NCBI GenBank assembly: GCA_039707465.1 | Contig: CM077645.1 | Location: 160,215,003-160,279,002, forward strand | DNA length: 64,000 nt | From: Rhabdophis nuchalis | Lineage: Eukaryota; Chordata; Lepidosauria; Squamata; Natricidae | Reading direction: 5' to 3' | Shown: piece after piece, positions 55,130 through 64,000 of the stretch | Numbering within the stretch: the first letter of the stretch is position 1 | Layout: the number at the start of each line of letters is the position of its first letter | Translations under genes and position numbers: made by a program | Notes under the pieces: generated by a model | The model's database searches: none | The model's input: the letters and a program-made list of their open reading frames with translations, nothing else | What the model was told of the DNA's origin: nothing

Positions 55130-55314
55130 CACTAAAGCATCCTAAGGTGCCACTACAAACTCAAAAGAGGGGGGAGGGATCCCAGGATATTTCAAATTTT
55201 TGAGGGAAATATATCTGTTGGACATAGTGCAAATATTGTTGTGGTTCTTTCAAAAGAAAAAAACATGCAGCACTTCCACAAGTTCATTGTTTCTGTTAAA
55301 CCCATGGTTTAAAC

Positions 55315-55455
55315 CAGGGGTCTGCAAACCTGACCACTTTAAGACTTGTGGACTTCAATTTCCAGAATTCCTCAGCCAGCTCTTCAAGCAGCCAGCTGAA
55401 GAATTCTGGGACTTGAAGTTCACAACTCTTAAAGTGACCAGGTTGGAGACTTCTG
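55315..55455. mobile_element. Palindromic fold-back hAT MITE
   Basis: CAGGGGTCTGCAAACCTGAC opens and ACCAGGTTGGAGACTTCTG closes it. The flanks GTTTAAAC and GTTTAAAT differ at one base. It lies only 185 bases from the previous member. Confidence 0.85.
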
Positions 55456-55913
55456 GTTTAAATTGTGCAATGCAGCATACCAGAAACTGTGGCACACTCT
55501 TTGGAACCTCTGGGCACTAGTAAAAACAAAATGACTAGGACACTAAGGGCATCCTGAACACTTTGGGAAATTCTAGCCTATTGCACCAGTTCTACTAAAA
55601 TTTATTTGTTATTTTGCTGTTACTTTATGTTATCTAGGAACAGATTCATACAATATAACTGACAAAAATCAAGATAAGTCACCCAGTGATAGCAAAGAGC
55701 TAAAAAGAAAGCCATCTTGTGGCGTTATGGATTTTTACGGTCTGATAGCCTGATTTAAAATAACATTTTTAACAAATTTTATTTGATAATGTGCCGTGCC
55801 TATATCTAAGACACCATAGGAATTATTGTATGTCTTTCTAAGAAGAATCTCTGCCATCAGAGGGGGAGATTTTTGAAGCCTTTTCCCAGCTTCTTCAGAA
55901 GTCTCTATAAATT

Positions 55914-55915
<2 letters not shown>
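55456..55915. other. No recognisable gene
   Basis: AGCCATCTTGTGGCGTTATG at about 55709 looks like a dispersed-repeat word, but I cannot name its family. Confidence 0.35.
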
Positions 55916-55953
<38 letters not shown>

Positions 55954-55955
55954 CG
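55916..55955. repeat. GATT microsatellite
   Basis: About nine GATT units. The adjoining CCATGCCACTTTACCCAGTG suggests a reversed LINE tail seeded it. Confidence 0.85.
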
Positions 55956-57307
55956 ATGACATTTCCATGCCACTTTACCCAGTGACTCAGAGGAACATTG
56001 TGACGGTGAAAGGTACCTCCCTCCCCATACAAATTATGAGCTCCATTCACTACCAAATCAATGAGATGCCCCCTCATAGTAGAAATAAGAATTGAAACAA
56101 TAGAACAATAATATAGACACCATTTGACAGAAGCCGATCCACCAAATGCTCCCTCCCAGACCCAAGTCTTACCTTCTGAATGGAAGTTCATGAGTGAAGT
56201 GGAGTCCATTTATATGTCAAGTTATTTCCACAGAAAGGGTGCCACCATTGAGAAGGTGCTACCAGAAGGTCTATGCAGATGGAGTTGCTTATGTGATGAG
56301 ACGTCTGACAGGATCATTCTCCTAAACTTAAAATATGGGCTAATCGATTTCCTCAAACTGGAAAGAGAAGAAAAAGGGAGCATGACGAGAGAGGCAGTAA
56401 ATCCATAGCATGCACAGACCTCCCATAAGTTATAAAAGTAACAGGAAATGGAGAACTTCTTCAGTCTCTCAAGATTGCTGTCTTCAGCTTTCCATTTCTT
56501 TTTCCACTATAAAATATATTTCCTGCTGGAGCAAGATTGGGCATATTTTCTTAAGTACACAGACTTCTTTCATCCTTTTTTTTCCTTTTTGCTTTTCAAG
56601 AAGCTATTACTGTTAAGTCACTTGAAACACAAGACCCTCTTGGTGGAAGTATTTTGAAGACTAAAATAAATAAAGGAGAAAAGTGGAAAGGAGTCAAACA
56701 GGCAATTATTTGTAATAGAAAAAACTATTGATTTTTTTTCTTTTGATACATAGTCTAAATTATTCCTCAAGAAAAGTAGTAATGCATCTTTAAGCAGATT
56801 TATTGGCAGTAGCCATAAAAATGTGTTATTTAATTTCAACACTATCACTTTTTTCCATTTTCATTTGATATAGAGATGGAAATGGACATTAGACAAAGGA
56901 TTTAATTCGGGGGCTAGAAATGTCCTAGTGCTATAGTTCCAGACCAGATGTTAGTTGTATTGAACAGTGGCATTTAATCGGGAATGAACATGTTAAATCA
57001 TAATTCCTCCCATCAGGCATGCTAAGGTCCCTCTTCAGCCTCCCAGTTTGATATATCACATAACCTATACTCCTCATTCTCAACCAGAGTAAGTACACAC
57101 CCCTGACCTGCCAAAACAGACCTCCAGAGCAAATGCCACTAATTTGCCAAAAGTTTATTCTCACTTCATAATCTAAATTCCATTTATGTGTTCCACAGCA
57201 TCTGATATATTTGTGGATTTTTTTTTACTGCACTGTAGATTAATAGGAGATTTTTAACTGTATTAACTGTAGCATTGGCTACAGTTCATATTTTGCAGAT
57301 TTATCAT
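55956..57307. other. No recognisable gene
   Basis: Frames under 105 codons without domains; A/T-rich. Confidence 0.45.
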
Positions 57308-57545
57308 CTCCTTCCGTCAAAGATTAAAAACACACTTTTTCTGCTTGGCTGGCCTGGGGTAATTAAACTGTTGTTAGGGTTTTTAGGGGCTTGTTTTAGT
57401 TTTTATATGGGATTTTAGCGCAGGGTTTTAGTTTAATTCGTTTTAATATTGTATGATGTTTGTGGTTTTATTTGTATTTTTAAATTCCCTGTGCCCCGCC
57501 TCGAGTCCCTTTGGGGAGAGAGAGCGGGTTATAAATTAAAATTTA
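57308..57545 (+). mobile_element. L2/CR1-group LINE 3' end
   Basis: TCTCCTTCCGTCAAAGATTA and TTGGCTGGCCTGGGGTAATT encode the last residues, followed by GGGATTTTAGCGCAGG. The hairpin TCCCTTTGGGGA (57506-57517) is followed by AGCGGGTTATAAATTAAAAT. Confidence 0.85.
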
Positions 57546-57695
57546 AAAAAATCATATATTTCCCATATGAATCTATCACCTTTCACCTATATGTTAAGTT
57601 CATGAACCCTATTCTAATGTTTAGAAATAGGGACTAAATTTTTACATTATAGAAGTAAGTGCTGTTACCAGATTAATATAAAATATCACTTACAT

Positions 57696-57880
57696 CAGAG
57701 GTCTCATTCTCGTGGCCCGCAGGCCAATTGCGGCCCGCAGGACGGTATCTTGTGGCCCCCACCATGATATGAAAGTATAATATTAGTATTAATATTAGTA
57801 TAAGGAATCCCTTATGCGGCCCAGCCTCACCCAGCCTCTGCCTCCAGCGGCCCCCAGGTAAATTAAGTTTGAGACCCCTG
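57696..57880. mobile_element. hAT MITE (CAGAGGTCTCATTCTCGTGG)
   Basis: CAGAGGTCTCATTCTCGTGG opens and AAGTTTGAGACCCCTG closes it. The flanks ACTTACAT and ACTTACAC differ at one of eight. It contains TTGCGGCCCGCAGG, as many hAT MITEs of this kind do. Confidence 0.8.
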
Positions 57881-58049
57881 ACTTACACATTGTAACCCTA
57901 GTGTACAATTCTAAATGTACACGAAATTCAAATTTTCAAAGTTCAAAGTTAGAGCTAGCCTATGTTCCGGCCAATCCTGCATTTCCATGAGGATAATGAA
58001 AGAAAGAAAGTCAATTGCCATATATAAAAGAATACTTTTAAAAAACCTA

Positions 58050-59128
58050 CCGTATTTATTCGAGTATAACGCGCAAAAGTTTGTACCAAAAAAAGAACTC
58101 AAAGTTTGGGTGTGCGTTATAAACGAGGGCTGGCTGGGGTGGGGTGACGCAGTGGCGGCCGGTTCATTGAGGGCGCAGGCGAATTGTGAGTTTGCACTGC
58201 GCCTTTTCCGGGCTGCACCCTGCTGCGGTTGTTGTGAGTGAGGGGGATGGGTGTGTGTGTGGAAGCGAAGGCGGGGCGGAGGAGCTGCCTTCCCGGCCGG
58301 GCTCCGCAGCTGATGGGCAATGGAGCAAACCGCGGGCGGCTGCCAGCATGACTTTTGCCCATCTCTTTCTGGGCTTGGCGCTTCTGCTTCTCGGGACGCT
58401 TCCGAAGCCAGCAGCCCCGCGGCCAGCCGCTCCGCTTCTCCGTCTTATTCGTCGGTCGCCTCTCGGGGTCCGGACCCGCCACCGCCGCGCCCCCGCCGCC
58501 GGGCTGGTGAGGGTGGAATGGCGGGGAGCGCAGCGGCGGCGGCGGGTCTGGACCCCGAGAGGCGACCGACGAATAAGACGGAAAAGCAGAGCGGCTGGCC
58601 GCGGGGCTGCTGGCTTCGGGAAGCGTCCTGAGAAGCAGAAGCGCCGAGCCCAGAAAGAGACGGGCGAAAGTCATGCTGGCAGCCGCGCGCGGTTTGCTCC
58701 ATCGCCCCTCAGCTGCGGAGTCCGGCCGGGAAGGCAGCTCCTCCTCCCCTGCCTTCGCTTCCACACATACACCCGTCCCCCTCACTCGCAGAGCCCAGAA
58801 AGAGACGGGCGAAAGTCATGCTGGCTTGCTCCATCGCCCCTCAGCTGCGGAGTCCGGCTGGGAAAGCAGCTCCTCCCCGCCTTCGCTTCCACACACACAC
58901 CCGTCCCCTTCACCCAGCCTCCCTCTGGCCCTCTTAAGAGGCTCACTGTAAGCATTGCTGTTTTGCTGTTTTGCACAATTCAGTGTTCTTCATATTTTTA
59001 TTGATATATCACTTACAATGCTTGGTCTGAGCCGAGAAAAAGTGAAACAAAATTTTATACCGATTTTTAATCGAAAATTAGGGGGTGCGCGTTATACACG
59101 TGTGCGCGTTATACTCGAATAAATACGG
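58050..59128. mobile_element. TA-flanked element with GC-rich long palindrome
   Basis: Terminal inverted repeats of 25 bases match perfectly (outermost 20: CCGTATTTATTCGAGTATAA). TA lies at both sides (58048-58049, 59129-59130), as expected for a Tc1/mariner-type insertion, though the superfamily is unproven. The interior 58234-58490 and 58527-58790 are inverted copies of each other, GC-rich and CpG-rich. A third partial copy follows at 58794-58915. Frames of 222 and 272 codons here lie on both arms and are artefacts of composition. Confidence 0.75.
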
Positions 59129-59130
59129 TA

Positions 59131-60318
59131 AATAAAAGTCAATAGTTCTCCCTAGCCTGCTAATGTCATATCACTCCATCAAGTTTAACAGAAAAAAGAT
59201 TTAATTTTCATATTTAAATATGCTTCATACCACAATACATGCAAATCTAATAATGCCATTCTTCTGTTCACGTCTCAACTGCCTTGTAATATCTCTTCTT
59301 TGCTTTTTACAGAACTTATTTCTCCCAAAGGGCTTCTTGTTATCTTACTCATCTCCCTCTCTTGTTACCAAGCTTCCCATATGTGAGATTTGGGTGCGCT
59401 TGATGCATCCTCAAATGATCTGTTGTTGACAATATCTCCTTTATTGTTCATTGGTGAACTCTGGATTATACAGGTGGCAGAATGAAGTGTGCCATTTCAT
59501 AATTAATCCCTCAAGTATTGCAGGCAAATTATCGTCAAAACAATCAGCCAAACTCTTTTCTTTTTTAAATGACAAATACAATACATAGATGAAAGCAGAA
59601 AAAGTAAAAGTAATAGGGGGAAAAAATGACAGCTTAAAATATAAAAGGGAATGTCCTAGAGGGGGGAGGGTTTGTCAGTTTAATTACTCACCTAATTTAA
59701 CTACTAAATAGAACACATTTGCTTTCCATGCACCAACAGCAATTGGCTTATTTTATTCAAATAAAGTCAGCCACGTAGTCTCAGAAACAGGAACAAATAT
59801 GCTATTTTTATTGAATGTGTTTATTTCATTTTTAAAAATTGATGTTCCACTGATGGTAAACAACTATCAAACTGGAATTTGATGTTTGTCGAGATATAGA
59901 AAAAAGTATCCAGAACATTATATAGAAGTGTTGACAGTCTGTCTGCATACTATAACAAGAATTTTGTTAAAAATTTAAATGTGTTTAAAGCTACTTCAGC
60001 ACAATAATCTATGTTGGTCTTGGTTTTATGTTTTAATGCATCTAGAAAAGTATATTGAACAATCTTGTCTAAAGATGATACAATATGGATTGGAATTTCT
60101 GACAATATGTAAAGCAACAATATTCCATTAAGTGTGGTACAAATGCTATTATCGTCATCACATATCAGGGTAAGATAGATTAAATTCATCTTTAGCTGTT
60201 CCAGTTTTAAAGTACTGTTTTTCTCTCTATTTCTAACACCATACTTGAATTTAGCCATCCAGCTGTGCCCAAGGTTAGTCGGTGTTACATGCATCACGTC
60301 AACGCTCCAGAAACATGT
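59131..60318. other. No recognisable gene
   Basis: AT-rich; the 115-codon minus frame (59950-60297) shows no domain. Confidence 0.45.
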
Positions 60319-60538
60319 GGAAAAATAGCACTTAGACTTATATGTTTTCCCATAGTGTCTTACTACACTCTCTGGGATTTTACAATGTCAGCATATTGCC
60401 CCAATATATTGGGTTTTTTTTACTAACCTCAGGAGAATGAAAAGTTGAGTCAACCTTAAGGGCCATCAGGATCGAGCTCCAGGCTGTGGACAGAGTTTAT
60501 TTCTAATTTGTATTCTAACCACTACATCACCAAGTCTC
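60319..60538 (-). mobile_element. Sauria-type SINE, diverged
   Basis: Read on minus, GTGATGTAGTGGTTAGAATA is the A-box region, and CCTTAAGGTTGACTCAAC and ACACTATGGGAAAAC are body words. The tail is AAGTGCTATTTTTC. Confidence 0.75.
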
Positions 60539-60868
60539 TGCTCAAAAGATGTCTGAATGCAGAAAACTCTACAATTTCCATGAATGGTTTGTATTTACCT
60601 ACTGGAAAAGCTACTTTTAGAGTTCAGGCCTAGAGTGACAATGCAGATTTGAAGAAGTCTTTTTATTAAGCATGTGGGCTTTTGACACGAGTCAACTGAT
60701 TTATTGAACAGAAGGTACAAATCTTTAGAAAGTCCATGTAGGCTTCTCACTGGGATAAAATGAGAGTTGCCATATCTTGCCAACAAAGTACCTACATCAT
60801 GGATTCAGTAAAGGTATTGACTCTTGTAGTGAACTACAAGTTCACTCTCTTGAGGGCCACAATCTACA
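60539..60868. other. No recognisable feature
   Basis: Spacer between two SINEs. Confidence 0.35.
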
Positions 60869-61072
60869 GTGCTGTGGTGCTGAGAGGTTAGAATGCAGCA
60901 TTGCAGGCTAGTTCTGCCAACTGCCAGCAGTTCGATCCCCACCAGCTCAAGGCTGACTCAGCCTTCTATCCTTCCGAGGTCAGTAAAATGAGGACCCAGA
61001 TAGTTGGGGAAAATATGATGGCACTGTAAACCACTTAGGGAGTGCTGTAAATTGCGATGAAACTATTTAAGT
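60869..61072 (+). mobile_element. Sauria-type SINE
   Basis: AGAGGTTAGAATGCAGCATT, CAGCAGTTCGATCCCCACCA (B-box region), CTCAAGGCTGACTCAGCCTT and TAAAATGAGGACCCAGATAG are all present in order. Confidence 0.85.
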
Positions 61073-62120
61073 CCTAGGGGTATTGACCACAATATATTCA
61101 GGTCCTTTGTCCTTTTCCCCAGAAAAAGAAAATGACAACATATCACTCAGAAGCACAAAAATCTCCATGCCAGCATTCTCCTTGCCTTCTTCCAATTTTG
61201 GTGGAGCTGGTGATCTTTTCTGAATGGCTTAAGAGGTAGATTATTTCTGCTACACTGTGAACATTTTATTTAAGATGAAACTCTAATCTCTCATGCCCTC
61301 TGCAAGCTGCCACTCAATACCCAAAACAAATTTCTTATTAAAAATGTTTTCCCCTCTCCACCCTCTATTGCAAAATGATCATTACAGCCCATGTGTCAAA
61401 TTGAGTTTTCTCTTTAAACAAACAACATGTCAATGAGAAGAATGGACGGATGCTAACTTCTATTATCATAGACGTGCCTGGAGAGGAACAATGTTTGATC
61501 TATTGCTACTTCTCCAGGGCAACTTTCTTTCTCAAGGAGGACTTGTATCACTATATCCTCCATTTCCATTCTGTCAATGTTGCTTTTGTTTTAGAGGCTC
61601 TTCAGTTAAATTAATATAGTGATCAAAAGGAAGGAACCGAGTCCTGTCTGTGTGTTTAGATAATAAATGTACAGTAGCTTTTGATGAGAAATGATCCAGG
61701 CTTGGAGGTAAAATTTCCCAACTCATTGAAAGGGGGCAGATCATATTATATTAAACTCTATATACAAAACACACACACACACATGCAACACCACCCCACT
61801 AGAAAAGTACATGTTTACTTATTATTTATTTATTTGCATTATGCCACTGGGCACTTTAGAACAGGAAAATGGAATTCAAAATCACAGAGAATATAAAAGG
61901 GGGAGAGGAAAAGAAAAGATACATCAGAACTATATTTTGTGCCTCCAAGCTTGCATTTGCTGAAATAATGAATATGCTATGGAAAGTGGATAACTTCTAT
62001 AGTCAGTGATTCCTCCTTATCTGCTAAACTATCTCTTCTTTGCCATTCTCACTGGTGGAATTGGTACTCAAGGGAGATTAAAAAAGAAAAAGGGAGGGAA
62101 GTGGCTGATTTAGAAATATG
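61073..62120. other. No recognisable gene
   Basis: Short CA run (61769-61782) and ATTT run (61820-61835). No domain. Confidence 0.45.
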
Positions 62121-62186
<66 letters not shown>

Positions 62187-62284
62187 GGAGGGAAGGGGGA
62201 GGAAGGAAGGAAGAGGGAAGAGAGAGAGAAGGAAGAAGGATGAAGGAAAAGAAAGAATAATGAAAAAAGAAAAAAGAAAGAAAG

Positions 62285-62330
<46 letters not shown>

Positions 62331-62429
62331 GAGAGAGGGAGGGAGGGAGGAAAGAGAGAAGAAAGAAAAAAAGAAAGAAAGAAAGAAAGAAAGAAAGGAG
62401 AGAGGGAGGGAGGGAGGGAGGGAGAGAAA

Positions 62430-62460
<31 letters not shown>

Positions 62461-62497
62461 GAGAGAGGGAGAGAGGGAGGGAGGGAGGGAGAGAAAG

Positions 62498-62567
<70 letters not shown>

Positions 62568-62587
62568 GAGAGAGGGAGAGAGGGAGG

Positions 62588-62674
<87 letters not shown>

Positions 62675-62675
62675 T
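62121..62675. repeat. GAAA/GGGA polypurine array with higher-order units
   Basis: About 550 bases are almost pure purine on plus. Blocks of GAAA units alternate with GGAGAGAGGGAGGGAGGGAG blocks (starting near 62330, 62397, 62460 and 62566). Open frames of 167-223 codons in several frames are artefacts of the 4-base period. Confidence 0.95.
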
Positions 62676-63053
62676 TGCATTTAGGATGATACCAAAGGGA
62701 ACTGAGAAGCTAGAAAACATGCATCCACCAATCTTTCAATCATGCTATGTGATTGCCTTTTAATCTTGAAGGTTTTTTTTAAAAAAATAGGAAAAATAAT
62801 ATGATTGATAATTTCCTGTTTCTTTATTAATTCAGGGATACATTATTTGAAGCAGTCCCTGAATGCATAATACCCCCTCTCCCCAAAAAACATAGGATGT
62901 GACACTAATCCATGAAGAATTTGCTGCTAAATTGTACTTTTTAGAATGGCAAAAAATAAAATATTAGATGCATGTGAAGTAATCACATTACATATATTAA
63001 ATTGATTTAGCAGACACCTGAACTTTGGCCAAAAGAAGGTAACCCTTCCAAGC
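62676..63053. other. No recognisable feature
   Basis: AT-rich spacer. Confidence 0.4.
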
Positions 63054-63055
63054 TA

Positions 63056-63896
63056 CCGTATTTATTCGACTATAACGTGCACACGTGTATAACGTGCACC
63101 CCCTAATTTTCGATTAAAAATCGGTATAAAATTTTTATACCGATTTTTATAAAGCATGACGGCCGGGCTCCGCAGCTGAGGGGCGATGGAGCGATGCCGT
63201 TCCACCCTAACCGCGTCTCTTTCTGGCTCCGCTTCTCCCATCGCGTCTCTTTCTGGCTCCGCTTCTCCCACCGCGTCTCTTTCTGCCTCTGCTTCTGCCC
63301 CCGCGTCTCTTTCTGGCTCCGCTTCTCCCCCCGCATCTCTTTCTGGCTCTGCTTCTCCCCCCACATCTCTTTCTGGCTCCGCTTCTCCCCCCGCGTCTCT
63401 TTCTGGGCTCCGCTTCTCCCACCCCGTCTCTTTCTGCCTCCGCTTCTCCCCCCGCGTCTCTTTCTGGCTCCGCTTCTCCCCCCGCGTCTCTTTCTGGGCT
63501 CTGCTTCTCCCACCGCGTCTCTTTCTGCCTCCGCTTCTCCCCCCGCGTCTCTTTCTGGCTTCGCTTCTCCCACCGCGTCTCTTTCTGGGCTCCGCTTCTC
63601 CCACCGCGTCTCTTTCTGGCTCCGCTTCTCCCACCGCGTCTCTTTCTGCCTCCGCTTCTCCCCCGCGTCTCTTTCTGCCTCCGCTTCTCCCACCGCGTCT
63701 CTTTCTGGGCTCCGCTTCTCCCACCGCGTCTCTTTCTGGCTCCGCTTCTCCCCCCCGCGTCTCTTTCTGGCTCCGCTTCTCCCCCCGCCACCGCCGCCGC
63801 TGCGCAGAAACCCGAACCCTCGTTTATAATGCGCACCCAAACTTTGAGTTCTTTTTTGGGTACAAAATTTTGCGCGTTATAGTCGAATAAATACGG
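63056..63896. mobile_element. TA-flanked element carrying a minisatellite
   Basis: The ends (CCGTATTTATTCGACTATAA and TTATAGTCGAATAAATACGG) match those at 58050-59128, in inverted overall orientation. The subterminal sequence (TAATTTTCGATTAAAAATCG; ACCCAAACTTTGAGTTCTTT) is also shared. TA flanks both sides (63054-63055, 63897-63898). Most of the palindromic interior of the other copy is replaced by a tandem array. Confidence 0.75.
63209..63785. repeat. 30-bp minisatellite, 19 units
   Basis: The unit is about CGCGTCTCTTTCTGGCTCCG followed by CTTCTCCCM. Three variants occur: GGCTCC (A), GGGCTCC (B) and GCCTCC (C). Their order reads AACAAABCABCABACCBAA, so a B-C-A trimer appears to have duplicated. 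Unit length near 30 keeps several frames open on both strands, giving meaningless frames of 200-245 codons. Confidence 0.9.
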
Positions 63897-63898
63897 TA

Positions 63899-64000
63899 GT
63901 TAATATTTTTTTCTTTTTTCCCATGAGTGGAGTCCACTTTTTGTTCAGGTCAATTGTGTTGGTCTGCTGATTGCAACAGGAATTGTCAATGAAGTCCGAT
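63899..64000. other. Window end, nothing recognised
   Basis: About 100 bases of T-rich sequence after the last element. Confidence 0.4.

Noticed and set aside
58117..59004. Frames of 222 and 272 codons and an apparent CpG-island promoter
   Set aside because: They lie across mirrored arms of a transposable element and the two strands encode near-copies of each other; no domain or start context.
59950..60297. 115-codon minus-strand frame
   Set aside because: No domain or homology recognised; it could be chance in AT-rich sequence, so not listed as a gene.
62049..62763. Frames of 167-223 codons rich in Lys/Glu/Arg or Phe/Leu/Ser
   Set aside because: They are translations of a GAAA/GGGA simple repeat with no stops in any purine frame.
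63209..63785. Regular repeat array resembling a CRISPR
   Set aside because: Units are contiguous with no unique spacers, in a eukaryotic genome, inside a transposon.
63062..63890. Overlapping frames of 209-245 codons on both strands, Arg/Glu/Ala- or Ser/Leu-rich
   Set aside because: They are translations of a 30-bp minisatellite, open in several frames because the unit length is a multiple of three.

Overview
The window reads as non-coding genomic DNA of a squamate reptile, most likely a snake. The reasons are the repeats: Sauria-type SINEs with tRNA-like A and B boxes, CR1 LINE ends of the snake type followed by AATAC-like microsatellites, several copies of one L2/CR1-group LINE, many short hAT-type elements with 8-bp target duplications, Tigger-like elements, and very abundant simple repeats. 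I found no host protein-coding gene, rRNA or genuine tRNA. The window is probably intergenic, or lies inside a very large intron. All long open frames belong to retrotransposons or to simple repeats.

Layout. 1-5.8 kb: a Penelope-like relic, a hAT MITE and a CR1 end in otherwise plain sequence. 5.8-12.8 kb: three Tigger-like elements, one carrying an internally deleted L2 and one carrying a SINE, plus a solo LTR (10254-10735). 12.5-22.3 kb: hAT-type MITEs with clean 8-bp duplications, a tRNA-derived SINE and LINE 3' ends. 24-28.5 kb: minus-strand LINE fragments, one of them ancient. 28.5-30.8 kb: repeat-poor. 30.8-37.3 kb: nested retroelements, including a near full-length LINE (ORF 33058-36318 with one in-frame stop). 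37.3-48 kb: two direct copies of a 1-kb segment, nearly identical in their core, flanking a second LINE (43617-46452, minus) whose 855-codon frame is open. 48-58 kb: LINE 3' ends, SINEs, fold-back MITEs and a Penelope-like fragment. 58-64 kb: two TA-flanked elements with matching 25-bp terminal inverted repeats. One holds a GC-rich long palindrome and the other a 19-unit minisatellite. A 550-bp GAAA/GGGA tract lies between them.

The most interesting signals are four. (1) Penelope-like relics repeatedly carry a layout resembling a hammerhead ribozyme (CTGANGA, a stem that differs between families, then GAAAC and RTC). (2) The 3' ends of the LINE family keep a hairpin whose stem bases change in matched pairs between copies. 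(3) The two 25-bp-TIR elements have unrelated-looking but partly homologous cargo, and this mimics a CpG island and long ORFs. (4) A 1-kb segment is almost identical in two places 9.2 kb apart while its flanks are diverged, as expected for gene conversion or a recent duplication.

All family names are assigned from memory of motif and end sequences, not from a database search. Coordinates of element ends are exact where a target-site duplication is stated and approximate elsewhere.
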